Source: Mesorhizobium sp. Root552 (GTDB lineage Bacteria > Pseudomonadota > Alphaproteobacteria > Rhizobiales > Rhizobiaceae). Taken from it: 64,000 nt of DNA. This document shows positions 28,435 to 36,868 of the stretch, piece after piece (positions within the stretch are counted from its first letter, which is position 1; the number at the start of each line of letters is the position of its first letter). The position numbers and the translations under genes were made by a program. The DNA lies in the NCBI RefSeq assembly GCF_001427285.1, contig NZ_LMFV01000062.1:113376-177375 (forward strand). Direction: 5' to 3'. Below the pieces are notes generated by a model. That model made no database searches and was not told the origin of the DNA. It worked only from the letters and a program-made list of their open reading frames with translations.

Positions 28435-29445
28435 ATGAACCTCTCCAAGATAGGAACCACTCCCGGCCTCGTTGCCGGGATTGGTGCTGTGATGCTGGTG
28501 GCAGGCGGCCTGCTGACCGCCTATGCGTTTCAGGTCGAAAAGCGCCCGACACCTTATGTCTACGAATTGAAGGATGTCGAAAAACCGGGCGAGGCCAGCC
28601 TTGCCCTGGCGCAGATGTTGCCCGACGCGAAGCTGAAATCCGTCAGCCTCAGGACGGCTGATACCGGCAAGTTGCTTGTAAGTGGAGAGGTTCTCGAGCG
28701 AGAGGGAAAACCGGGCCTCATCATTGGCTGGAAGAGCGAAATAGGCGAACCGGTTCTTCGTTCGGATATTTCTGTCGAGGAAGACCGGAAACTCGCGCAA
28801 GCTTTGCAGGCGCACTTGCCGGCGGACAGCCTCGTTTTTGCCATGCCCAGCCTGTCCCAAAGGCTGGCGGCACTGGTTCCGGCCCGTTTCCCACTAGCCG
28901 GAGCCGACGACAGCGCCACGCTACGCGCGCCCGACGTCTGGCTGGGTTCCAAGGAAGCGATTGCCGAGACGGAGAAGCAGTGGCGGCCTTCGGTCGACGC
29001 GAAGGTCGACGAACGTTTCGCGGCGTTCCTCGACGCACTTGGGGCCGAAGACAAATACGGTATCGCCCGCTTGCAGGTCATGGCCGATACACAGGAAAGC
29101 TACATTGTCTTGCATGTGCGCGATGCCTTCGACATCGGCGTGGCCGCGCCGGATCGGTTTTCCGTCGGCCTGCGCGATTTTCCCGGCGCCAGCGACGTCC
29201 ACGACGTCACCAAGCTGGTGAAGACCTGGGTGAAGGATGAGGGCTTTGCCGCCTATGCAGTGATCCCGCGCGACGAAAACGCCGTGCGCGCCTACTACCT
29301 TGCAGATAGCGCCGGCAAGTCCTCGCTGCTCGGCCAGTTGCTGCCGTTCAACTCGGCCCAGATAGGGCAAGTGCCGGACGCCACGCTCGTCTACCAGAAC
29401 GGCGGCTATTGGGTTTATCGGATTTCCGCGGTCCGCGCTGGCTGA
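28435..29445 (+). CDS. haoB: HaoB-like periplasmic protein
   Basis: The 336-residue protein has one N-terminal membrane segment (about 13-33) and a soluble periplasmic domain without heme motifs or conserved cysteines. Its place 21 bases after haoA, its size and its topology match HaoB of ammonia- and methane-oxidising bacteria, a protein of unknown role encoded next to haoA. I base the name on synteny and general form, not on alignment. A good ribosome binding site (AAGGGGAGACGATC) precedes the ATG. It might aid P460 formation or HAO assembly. Confidence 0.68.
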   Translation: MNLSKIGTTPGLVAGIGAVMLVAGGLLTAYAFQVEKRPTPYVYELKDVEKPGEASLALAQMLPDAKLKSVSLRTADTGKLLVSGEVLEREGKPGLIIGWKSEIGEPVLRSDISVEEDRKLAQALQAHLPADSLVFAMPSLSQRLAALVPARFPLAGADDSATLRAPDVWLGSKEAIAETEKQWRPSVDAKVDERFAAFLDALGAEDKYGIARLQVMADTQESYIVLHVRDAFDIGVAAPDRFSVGLRDFPGASDVHDVTKLVKTWVKDEGFAAYAVIPRDENAVRAYYLADSAGKSSLLGQLLPFNSAQIGQVPDATLVYQNGGYWVYRISAVRAG

Positions 29446-29557
29446 CGCCCTGGTCAGCAAGACCAACCGGACCTAGCCGGCATCAGCGTTTTTTGCTCCT
29501 GTGGTACCATGCATTGCTGGCATTTCAGCTAGTCTATGGGGCCAGGGAGGGCTCGCG

Positions 29558-31060
29558 ATGCAGGTCGTGTTGACGATCAATCCGAGTGATTCCCGCACGT
29601 TGCAGCGTCAATTGTTTGATCAGATCAGGGGACTGATCCTTGAAAACAAGCTGCGAAGCGGGGATCCTGTACCGGCGTCACGCGCGTTGAGCGAACAGCT
29701 CGGCGTGTCGCGCAACACTGTCATGCTCGCCTATGAGCAATTGCTGAGCGAAGGCTACATCGAAAGCCGTCCCAATGTCGGTACCTTCGTCAGTTCGAGC
29801 CTGCCCGAAAATGGCATGTCGATCACTCTGCGTGCCACCGGCGGCGAAGATTTCCAGGCCAACGACAACAATGGCGATATCCACCCGTTGTCGAGCCGGG
29901 TGAGGGCTCAGACGGTCATCAGTCCGAATCGTGGCAGGTTTGAGCACGACTTCTGGATCGGGCGCGTCGACGCCTCGACCTTTCCCGTCAACGAATGGCG
30001 CAGGATACTCGACGCCAAGGTGCGCTATGGCGGGGCGCGGTTCGCCGAGTACCAGGACCCGCAGGGCCTGCCCGAGCTTAGGCAAGGCATCGCCGATCAC
30101 ATCGGCCCGGCGCGCGGCGTTTCGGCCAAGCCCGATGATATCGTCGTGGTCAACGGTTCGCAGGATGGGTTGGATCTCATCGCCCGCACGTTGAGCGGCT
30201 ACGCGAAATACTTTGTCCACGAGGACCCTTGCTACCAAGGCTCGCGCTTCCTGTTCGAAAGCTGTGGCTTCAAACCGGTTCCCGTTCCTGTCGACCAGGA
30301 TGGCATCGACGTTTCGCGATTGCCTGAAACCAGGCGCAACCTGCTCTATGTGACCCCGTCGCACCAGTATCCGCTTGGCGTGACGCTATCGCTGGAAAGG
30401 CGTTTGGCCTTGCTCGAATGGGCGGCGCGCACCGATAGCTATGTGATCGAAGACGACTACGACGGCGACTTCCGCTACGAGGGCGCGCCGCTGACGGCCT
30501 TGCGCGGGCTCGATTGTCGTGGGCGGGTGCTCTACCTCGGCACGTTCTCGAAGTCGCTGGCGGCAGGCTTAAGGCTGGGCTTCATCGTTGCGCCACCGGC
30601 GCTGGCGCGCGCACTGCGTGAATGGAAATCGCTGACCAGCAACGGCAATCCCTGGCTCGAGCAATCGGCGATGGCCGAGTTCATGAACAGCGGCGGCTTC
30701 ATGCGCCATCTGAGGCGCATCCGCGCGATCTACAAGGCGCGCCGCGACGTACTGGTCCAAACGCTGAAGCCGACGTTCACGGACGCGGAATTCAAAGGCA
30801 TGCGCGGCGGCATGCACCTGTCGCTTCGCTTGCCGTCGCGTTTCGGGGACGCGCGCGACATAGAACGGCGTGCCGCAGAGCGCGGCGTTGGCATCTATGT
30901 GCCGGGTTCCGGCGGTGCGTTCATCACCCCGGACAATCCGCGTGCGAAGGATACGCTGCTGTTCGGCTACGCAGCCCTTTCGGAAAAAAGCATCAGGATC
31001 GCGACTGCCCGCATCGCGGATGTCGTGACAGGTAGCAGCAGGGGAGCGGCGGATGGTTGA
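29558..31060 (+). CDS. MocR/GabR-type regulator (GntR HTH fused to aminotransferase domain)
   Basis: The 500-residue protein has an N-terminal GntR winged helix (about 10-80, with VSRNTVMLAYEQL) and a fold-type I aminotransferase domain. PLP-site residues are in DDYDGDFRYE (about 299-308) and Lys332 of TFSKSLAAGLRLG. MocR proteins sense PLP with an amino acid or amine and control nearby genes. Here the gene overlaps ccmF by eight bases and lies in the operon that contains hemA, itself a PLP enzyme. ATG 29558 follows GGGAGGGCTCGCG. The effector is unknown; glycine or aminolevulinate is a guess. Confidence 0.88.
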   Translation: MQVVLTINPSDSRTLQRQLFDQIRGLILENKLRSGDPVPASRALSEQLGVSRNTVMLAYEQLLSEGYIESRPNVGTFVSSSLPENGMSITLRATGGEDFQANDNNGDIHPLSSRVRAQTVISPNRGRFEHDFWIGRVDASTFPVNEWRRILDAKVRYGGARFAEYQDPQGLPELRQGIADHIGPARGVSAKPDDIVVVNGSQDGLDLIARTLSGYAKYFVHEDPCYQGSRFLFESCGFKPVPVPVDQDGIDVSRLPETRRNLLYVTPSHQYPLGVTLSLERRLALLEWAARTDSYVIEDDYDGDFRYEGAPLTALRGLDCRGRVLYLGTFSKSLAAGLRLGFIVAPPALARALREWKSLTSNGNPWLEQSAMAEFMNSGGFMRHLRRIRAIYKARRDVLVQTLKPTFTDAEFKGMRGGMHLSLRLPSRFGDARDIERRAAERGVGIYVPGSGGAFITPDNPRAKDTLLFGYAALSEKSIRIATARIADVVTGSSRGAADG

Positions 31061-33062
31061 GTCCCTGATCAAGCTTGGCCAGCTTGCAACATCGCTTGCG
31101 CTCGTGCTCAGCGTGGTGGCGGTAGCAGGGGCGACACTCGCGTCCTTGCGTTCCTCCCCGGCCTGGCTGCGCACGGCGCGCAATGCGCTGTTCGCCAATC
31201 TGGCGCTCGTCGCCTTCGGGTGTGCGACGCTTGTCTGGTCGTTCGCCACGCTCGACTTCTCGGTCGCTTATGTGGCGCAAAACAGCAACTCGCAACTGCC
31301 GATGATCTACCGGCTGACAGCCATGTGGGGCGCGCATGAAGGCTCGCTCATGCTGTGGCTGTTCTACCTGGTGCTGCTGTCGGCGATTGCGGTGAAGGTG
31401 CACTGGAAGGACCATCCGCTGTCGATGCCGTGGATCATCGCTACGCTGGCAGCGATCCAGTTCGGCTTCCTCGCTTTCATCGTGTTCCTGTCCAATCCGT
31501 TCCTGACCATGACACCGGCGCTTCCCGACGGGCAGGATCTCAACCCGTTGCTGCAGGATCCCGGCCTCGTTTTCCATCCGCCGGTGCTTTATCTCGGCTA
31601 TGTCGGCTTCGCCGTTCCATTCGCCTTTGCGATTGCTTCGCTGATCCGGACCCATTCGGGTGCCGAATGGGTGCGCGCCGTGCGGCGCTGGACGCTGTTT
31701 GCCTGGACGATGCTGACCAGCGGCATCCTGATGGGCGGCTTCTGGGCCTATTACGAACTGGGCTGGGGTGGGTACTGGGCTTGGGACCCGGTGGAGAATG
31801 CCTCGCTGATGCCGTGGCTGACGGGCACGGCGCTGCTGCATTCGATGATGGCGCAGAACAAGCGCGGCCTGTTCCGCACTTGGAACGTGTTCCTGGTGGT
31901 GACGACATTCCTGCTCACCCTGATCGGCACTTTCCTCGTCCGTTCCGGCGTGCTGACTTCCGTCCATGCCTTTGCGGTCGACCCGGGGCGAGGGGCCTAC
32001 ATGCTGGGCTTCCTCACGGTAACGATGGTGTTCGGCTACGGGCTCATCCTGTTCCGCTCCGACCGGCTGCTGTCGGATGCGCTGGTCGAGAGCCCGTATT
32101 CGCGTGAAAGCGCGATCCTCGCCAACAACGTACTGCTGCTGGTCGCGGCAGCGACGGTTTTTCTAGGTACGCTCTATCCGCTGTTCGTCGAGGCGGTGTC
32201 TGGCGAGCGGCTGAGCGTCGGCGCGCCCTACTTCAACAAGGTGGTGGTGCCGCTGATGCTGGCCGTGGTCTTCCTGCTCGGCATCGGCCCGTCGATCCCT
32301 TGGCGCAAGGTCGAGGCCCGGCGCCTGTCCACGATGTTGCGTAAGCCGCTCGTCGGCGGCGTGCTGGCGGTTGGCGTTGCGCTGATTGCCGGCGTACGCG
32401 ACCTGCTCACGCTCAGCGCCATAGCGGCGGTGGCCTTTGCCTTCTCGGCGACGCTGGCCGATATCGGCACCGGCATTTACGCGCGCCGACGCGTCACGGG
32501 TGAATCCTGGCTACGGGCTGCGCGCAATGTGCTTTCGCTGGGACGCCAGCGTTTCGGTGGGCTCATCGTCCATCTCGGCATCGCACTGATCGGGGCTGGC
32601 ATGATCGCGTCAGGCCTGTTCCAGACTGCGGTGACGGTATCACTCAAGCCGGGCGATAGCTTTGAACTGGCCGGCAACGTCATCACCCTGCGCGAGGTTT
32701 CGGACGCCAGCGGCTCCAACTACCAAGGCCGCGCGGCTATCCTAAGCGTCTCGCGCGACGGCAAGCCGCTCTACGAGATGCAGCCGGAAAAGCGCTTCTA
32801 CACCGTGCGTTCCATGGCCACGACCGAGATCGCGATCCGATCCTCTTTCAGCGGCGATCTCTACATGATCATCGGCGAAGAGACGCAACAGGGCGGGGTC
32901 ACCATACGCGGTTACTGGAATCCGCTGGTGAGCTGGATCTGGGCCGGCTGGGTAGTCGTTGCCTGTGGTGCGCTACTGTCGCTGTCCGGAACGAGCAGGC
33001 GCAGGGTCGAACGCGCGGCGGCGGTGGCTGCTCCGCCGGCAAGGGGAGTGCCCGCCGAATGA
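31053..33062 (+). CDS. ccmF: Cytochrome c maturation heme lyase subunit CcmF
   Basis: The 669-residue polytopic protein has the tryptophan-rich WWD domain (WGGYWAWDPVENASLMPW, 238-255), the heme-handling signature of CcmF. CcmF with CcmH and CcmI ligates heme from CcmE to CxxCH apocytochromes in the periplasm. The gene overlaps the MocR gene by eight bases and ccmG by four. It is probably a second, island-specific copy, since rhizobia also carry a chromosomal cycHJKL set; that cannot be verified here. Confidence 0.93.
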   Translation: MVESLIKLGQLATSLALVLSVVAVAGATLASLRSSPAWLRTARNALFANLALVAFGCATLVWSFATLDFSVAYVAQNSNSQLPMIYRLTAMWGAHEGSLMLWLFYLVLLSAIAVKVHWKDHPLSMPWIIATLAAIQFGFLAFIVFLSNPFLTMTPALPDGQDLNPLLQDPGLVFHPPVLYLGYVGFAVPFAFAIASLIRTHSGAEWVRAVRRWTLFAWTMLTSGILMGGFWAYYELGWGGYWAWDPVENASLMPWLTGTALLHSMMAQNKRGLFRTWNVFLVVTTFLLTLIGTFLVRSGVLTSVHAFAVDPGRGAYMLGFLTVTMVFGYGLILFRSDRLLSDALVESPYSRESAILANNVLLLVAAATVFLGTLYPLFVEAVSGERLSVGAPYFNKVVVPLMLAVVFLLGIGPSIPWRKVEARRLSTMLRKPLVGGVLAVGVALIAGVRDLLTLSAIAAVAFAFSATLADIGTGIYARRRVTGESWLRAARNVLSLGRQRFGGLIVHLGIALIGAGMIASGLFQTAVTVSLKPGDSFELAGNVITLREVSDASGSNYQGRAAILSVSRDGKPLYEMQPEKRFYTVRSMATTEIAIRSSFSGDLYMIIGEETQQGGVTIRGYWNPLVSWIWAGWVVVACGALLSLSGTSRRRVERAAAVAAPPARGVPAE

Positions 33063-33619
33063 CCATGCTTGCTGCACAAAAGCGCCCGATACCGCGTTGG
33101 AAGTGGCTGCTTGGCGCTGCCGTGGTTGCAATCCCGCTGCTGCTCGGCATCGGGCTCACCAAGGACCCGTCCTTCATCCCGTCGATGATTGTCGGGCGCT
33201 CGCTGCCGTCCTTTTCGCTGGAACCGTTGGCGGGCACTGAACAGGTCGCGTCGGAAAAGCTGCTCGGCAAGCCGCTTGTCATCAATTTCTGGGCGTCGTG
33301 GTGCGTGTCTTGCCGTGACGAGCATCCGCTGCTGGTCCAGCTTGGCGATCGCGCGGAACTGTTCGACGAGTTCGATATCATTGGCATCAACTATCGCGAC
33401 AGCCCGGTCGCGGCAGCTCAATTCCTCGATCGCCAGGGCCATTTTCCTTATCCGTCGGGGCAGGACAAGCGCGGGCGGCTGGGTATCGATTTCGGTGTCT
33501 ACGGCATGCCCGAGACCTTTTTCGTCGATGCAGAAGGTGTCGTGCAGGCGCGTCAGGTCGGGCCGCTGACGCCGCAGGCGATCGAGCAGAACCTGAAGCT
33601 GATCGGAGCTGTGCGATGA
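33059..33619 (+). CDS. ccmG: Thiol:disulfide oxidoreductase CcmG/DsbE
   Basis: The 186-residue protein has an N-terminal membrane anchor (about 15-32) and a thioredoxin-fold domain with the active site WCVSC, followed by the GVYGMPETFFVD cis-proline loop typical of CcmG. It reduces apocytochrome c cysteines before heme attachment. The gene overlaps ccmF and ccmH by four bases at each end, indicating translational coupling. Confidence 0.92.
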   Translation: MTMLAAQKRPIPRWKWLLGAAVVAIPLLLGIGLTKDPSFIPSMIVGRSLPSFSLEPLAGTEQVASEKLLGKPLVINFWASWCVSCRDEHPLLVQLGDRAELFDEFDIIGINYRDSPVAAAQFLDRQGHFPYPSGQDKRGRLGIDFGVYGMPETFFVDAEGVVQARQVGPLTPQAIEQNLKLIGAVR

Positions 33620-34074
33620 AGCGGTTTGCAGCAGCTCTCGCTTTCAGCCTCGCCATGGCGACGCCTGCGGCGACCGCGCCGTTCCAGACAGAATCTCCGG
33701 TGGAGACGCAGGTCCGCGAGATCGGCGCCAAGCTGCGCTGTCCAGTCTGCCAAAGCGAGAACATTCTCGATTCCCAATCCGGTACTGCACGCGAGATGAT
33801 CGTCATGCTGCGCGAGCAGCTTGCGCAGGGCCGAACGGAAGCCGAGATCGTCGAGTATTTCCGCAGCCGCTACGGAGACTATGTGCTGCTGTCGCCGCCT
33901 GTGGCCGGTTTCGGTGGCATCATCTGGACCGTGCCGGCCGTGCTGCTTTTGCTGGCCGGCGGAGCCTGCCTGCTTCTCGTGCGCCGAAGCGCCGACAAGG
34001 CTTCGCGCACGAACGAGGAAGCCAACACCCTTGAGCCCCTGAACGAGCAACGCCTGCGGAGGCTGGAATTATGA
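33616..34074 (+). CDS. ccmH: Cytochrome c maturation protein CcmH
   Basis: The 152-residue protein has a signal peptide, the LRCPVCQSENILDS motif with the redox pair CPVC, and one C-terminal membrane segment (about 100-118). CcmH works with CcmG and CcmF in keeping apocytochrome thiols reduced. It corresponds to the short CcmH form, with the CcmI part encoded separately by the next gene, which overlaps by four bases. Confidence 0.92.
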   Translation: MKRFAAALAFSLAMATPAATAPFQTESPVETQVREIGAKLRCPVCQSENILDSQSGTAREMIVMLREQLAQGRTEAEIVEYFRSRYGDYVLLSPPVAGFGGIIWTVPAVLLLLAGGACLLLVRRSADKASRTNEEANTLEPLNEQRLRRLEL

Positions 34075-35033
34075 CCACATCGCTGATCGCATTCCTGCTT
34101 TGCGCTGCTGCCGTGGTCATCATCGTCAGTCCGTTGTTGCGTAAACGCGCCAGCCTGCCCCTTGGCACAGGACTGGAAGATGCCAGTCCCGTCCGACGCT
34201 GGCAGGAGGAAAAGGACCGGCTGACGGGCCAGCTGCGCGACAACGACCTGGCGCTCGCCGAAGGACGCGTCGATGCCGCGCAACATTCTTCGATTGCAAC
34301 CCGGCTTGCAGGCGAGGCGGAACATGCGCTTTCGCGTTTGCGCGAGATCCGCGGTGCATTGACGCCGACCTATCCGTCGACGCCGCGCAGCGAGCGCTGG
34401 TGGACGGTTGCACTGATCGCCGGGTTCGTCGTCGCGGCCGCCTACGGCGTCCATAGCTTTGCCTCGATGGGCGATATCGACATGACGCGTTCGCCGCACG
34501 GCGACACGCCGCCGGTGGCCGACGCGGGCGATGCCAACGGCGTGCCTGCCGGAATGCCGACGGGTGCGGATGGGGCGCCTGACATAGGTGCAATGGTGGC
34601 CCGGCTGGAAGGGCGCATCGGGAGCGGTGACTATTCGCCTGACGATGTCGCCATGCTGTTGCGCAGCTACCGCGTTCTGGGTCGCGAGGCCGAAAGCGAA
34701 GCGCTGCTCGACAAGGCAGTGGCCAAATTCCCCGACGATGCGCAAGTCAGGCTCGCATTCATCGATGCCGCTCTGGCTGGTTCCGACCAGGGTCACCTCG
34801 ACCGTGCCGAACAGATGCTCTCCGGTCTTCTGGCCGCGCAACCGAACCTCGCCGAGGCGCGCTGGTATCACAGCCTGTTTTTGATCCGAAAAGGCCAACT
34901 CGACGTCGCCCGAAAGGAGTTGCGCGCATTGGAACCCATGGTTGCCGACAACCCGCAGGCGGCGGAAGCGGTTCGTACGCTTCTTGCACGCATCGATATT
35001 CCCCAGCACGACCAGAGCCAGCCGCAGAACTAG
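34071..35033 (+). CDS. ccmI: Cytochrome c maturation protein CcmI
   Basis: The 320-residue protein has an N-terminal membrane helix, a cytoplasmic coiled-coil region (about 40-95), a second membrane helix (about 108-126) and a C-terminal periplasmic TPR domain. That is the CcmI layout; it chaperones apocytochromes to CcmFH. It overlaps ccmH and ends ten bases before hemA. Confidence 0.88.
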   Translation: MTTSLIAFLLCAAAVVIIVSPLLRKRASLPLGTGLEDASPVRRWQEEKDRLTGQLRDNDLALAEGRVDAAQHSSIATRLAGEAEHALSRLREIRGALTPTYPSTPRSERWWTVALIAGFVVAAAYGVHSFASMGDIDMTRSPHGDTPPVADAGDANGVPAGMPTGADGAPDIGAMVARLEGRIGSGDYSPDDVAMLLRSYRVLGREAESEALLDKAVAKFPDDAQVRLAFIDAALAGSDQGHLDRAEQMLSGLLAAQPNLAEARWYHSLFLIRKGQLDVARKELRALEPMVADNPQAAEAVRTLLARIDIPQHDQSQPQN

Positions 35034-35043
35034 GAGCAAGGAT

Positions 35044-36333
35044 ATGGAACGTCGCCTTGGCGAGACGCCCGTACGAGATGACCGGTCCGCATACGCTTCG
35101 CGGGGCGTTGGTCCAGACTACGATGACATGCTCCATATGTCGCTGCTGGAATTGAAACAGGAGGGCCGCTACCGGGTCTTCCAGGAGCACCGGCGCATCG
35201 TCGGCGAGTTTCCTCTATCGGTTGCCGTGACTGCCGAGGGCGAGCGTGTCGTTACCGTCTGGTGCTCGAACGATTATCTCGGCATGGGCCAGCACCCGGC
35301 TGTGCGCGCCGCCATGCACGATGCCGTGGATGGCTACGGGGCAGGGGCCGGTGGAACCCGCAATATTTCCGGCAATCATTCGCCCATAATTGCGCTGGAG
35401 AGCGAGCTTGCGGCGTTGCACGGCAAGGAGGCCGCGCTGGTGTTCGGTTGCGGCTATCTCGCCAATCTCTCGACGCTGGCGGCATTGGGCCGGCTCTTAC
35501 CCAATTGCATCCTTATCTCGGACCAACTCAACCATGCTTCCATGATCCAGGGTATCAGCGCCAGCCGCGCTGAGAAACGCGTGTTCCAGCATAACGATGT
35601 TCTGCATCTGGAAGAAATCCTGCGCTCCATTCCCAAACATCGCTGCAAGGTGGTTGCATTCGAGTCCGTCTATTCGATGGATGGCGACATTGCGCCGATC
35701 CGTGAAATCGTGGACCTGTGCGAACGGTATGGGGCCATGACCTATCTGGATGAGGTCCATGCTGTCGGCATGTATGGCCCGACCGGGGGCGGCGTGGCTG
35801 AGCGCGACGGGCTGGCCGACCGCATCCATCTTGTTCAGGGCACTCTTGCCAAGGCCTTCGGTGTCGTCGGCGGTTATGTTGCTGGTTCGGCGGTGATGAT
35901 CGACGCCATCCGCAGCCATGCGAACGGTTTCATCTTCACCTCCGCGCTGCCCCCTGCCGTAGCAGCAGGCGCTCTGGCAAGTATCCGGCATTTGCGTGCG
36001 AGCGATGCCGAGCGCGAGAAGATGCACGCTAATGTGCGCAAGCTACGTACTCGCCTGCGCGAGGAGCGCATTCCGTTCCTTGATGCGGCAAGCCACATCG
36101 TGCCGGTGATGGTGGGCGATGCCGCCCGGTGCAAGGCAGTTTGCGATCTTTTGTTCGAGCGGCACTCGATCTATGTCCAGCCGATCAACTACCCGACTGT
36201 GCCTTATGGCAGTGAGCGCCTGCGCATCACGGCGTCACCGGTTCACACCGACCGGATGATCGATGATTTGGCGACTGCGCTCGCGGATGTCTGGCGGGAT
36301 TTGCAACTGCCGTTCGCGAGAGGGACGGTTTGA
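35044..36333 (+). CDS. hemA: 5-Aminolevulinate synthase
   Basis: ALA synthase condenses glycine with succinyl-CoA, the first step of heme synthesis in alphaproteobacteria. The 429-residue protein has the glycine-rich GYGAGAGGTRNISGN segment, the PLP ring residues in YLDEVHAVGMYG (about 235-246) and Lys270 in GTLAKAFGVVGGY. It has about 25 more N-terminal residues than the usual rhizobial HemA. AGGAGCAAGGAT precedes the ATG. Being inside a ccm operon and beside hao suggests a dedicated copy for heme-rich cytochrome production. Confidence 0.92.
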   Translation: MERRLGETPVRDDRSAYASRGVGPDYDDMLHMSLLELKQEGRYRVFQEHRRIVGEFPLSVAVTAEGERVVTVWCSNDYLGMGQHPAVRAAMHDAVDGYGAGAGGTRNISGNHSPIIALESELAALHGKEAALVFGCGYLANLSTLAALGRLLPNCILISDQLNHASMIQGISASRAEKRVFQHNDVLHLEEILRSIPKHRCKVVAFESVYSMDGDIAPIREIVDLCERYGAMTYLDEVHAVGMYGPTGGGVAERDGLADRIHLVQGTLAKAFGVVGGYVAGSAVMIDAIRSHANGFIFTSALPPAVAAGALASIRHLRASDAEREKMHANVRKLRTRLREERIPFLDAASHIVPVMVGDAARCKAVCDLLFERHSIYVQPINYPTVPYGSERLRITASPVHTDRMIDDLATALADVWRDLQLPFARGTV

Positions 36334-36334
36334 T

Positions 36335-36784
36335 TTGGCCCAGGGCAGGAAATCTAAACGCCTATTGATCCTTGGCGCGGCGGGTCTGGTGCTTGCCGTT
36401 TCGGCGACGCTGGTGCTGAGCGCTCTTCGCGACGACATTGTCTTCTTCCGTTCCCCCACCGAGATAGTGAGCGGCGCGGTGGCGGCGGGCGCGCAAATCA
36501 GGCTTGGTGGCATGGTCGAGGAAGGTTCGATCAGCCGTTCGGCGGACGGCTTGCAGGTCGCTTTCCGCGTCACGGACGGAACGGAATCATTGCCCGTTTC
36601 CTATCATGGCATCTTGCCGGACCTGTTCCGCGAGGGGCAAGGCGTAGTGGCCGAAGGGCAGATGCACGACGGCACCTTCAAGGCTGTTACGATACTTGCC
36701 AAGCATGACGAGAACTACATGCCGCGTGAAGTGCAGGCGGCACTGGAGCGAGGTGGCTATCAGGCCTCCCCGATGAAACCATAG
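36335..36784 (+). CDS. ccmE: Cytochrome c maturation heme chaperone CcmE
   Basis: The 149-residue protein has an N-terminal membrane anchor (about 9-30) and an OB-fold domain ending in LAKHDENYMP. His124 would bind heme covalently, and Tyr128 is the axial ligand in the HxxxY motif. The start is a TTG at 36335, one base after the hemA stop, with GAGAGGGACGG upstream; no ATG or GTG fits better. The operon lacks ccmA, ccmB, ccmC and ccmD, which must be supplied elsewhere. Confidence 0.9.
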   Translation: MAQGRKSKRLLILGAAGLVLAVSATLVLSALRDDIVFFRSPTEIVSGAVAAGAQIRLGGMVEEGSISRSADGLQVAFRVTDGTESLPVSYHGILPDLFREGQGVVAEGQMHDGTFKAVTILAKHDENYMPREVQAALERGGYQASPMKP

Positions 36785-36868
36785 TGACGGACCTTGAGAA
36801 ACCGCGCCGGCGTCAAGAATGAGGCTGGCCTTTCTGTTGAGGCTGCTCACGGGACGGTGAAATCCCCA

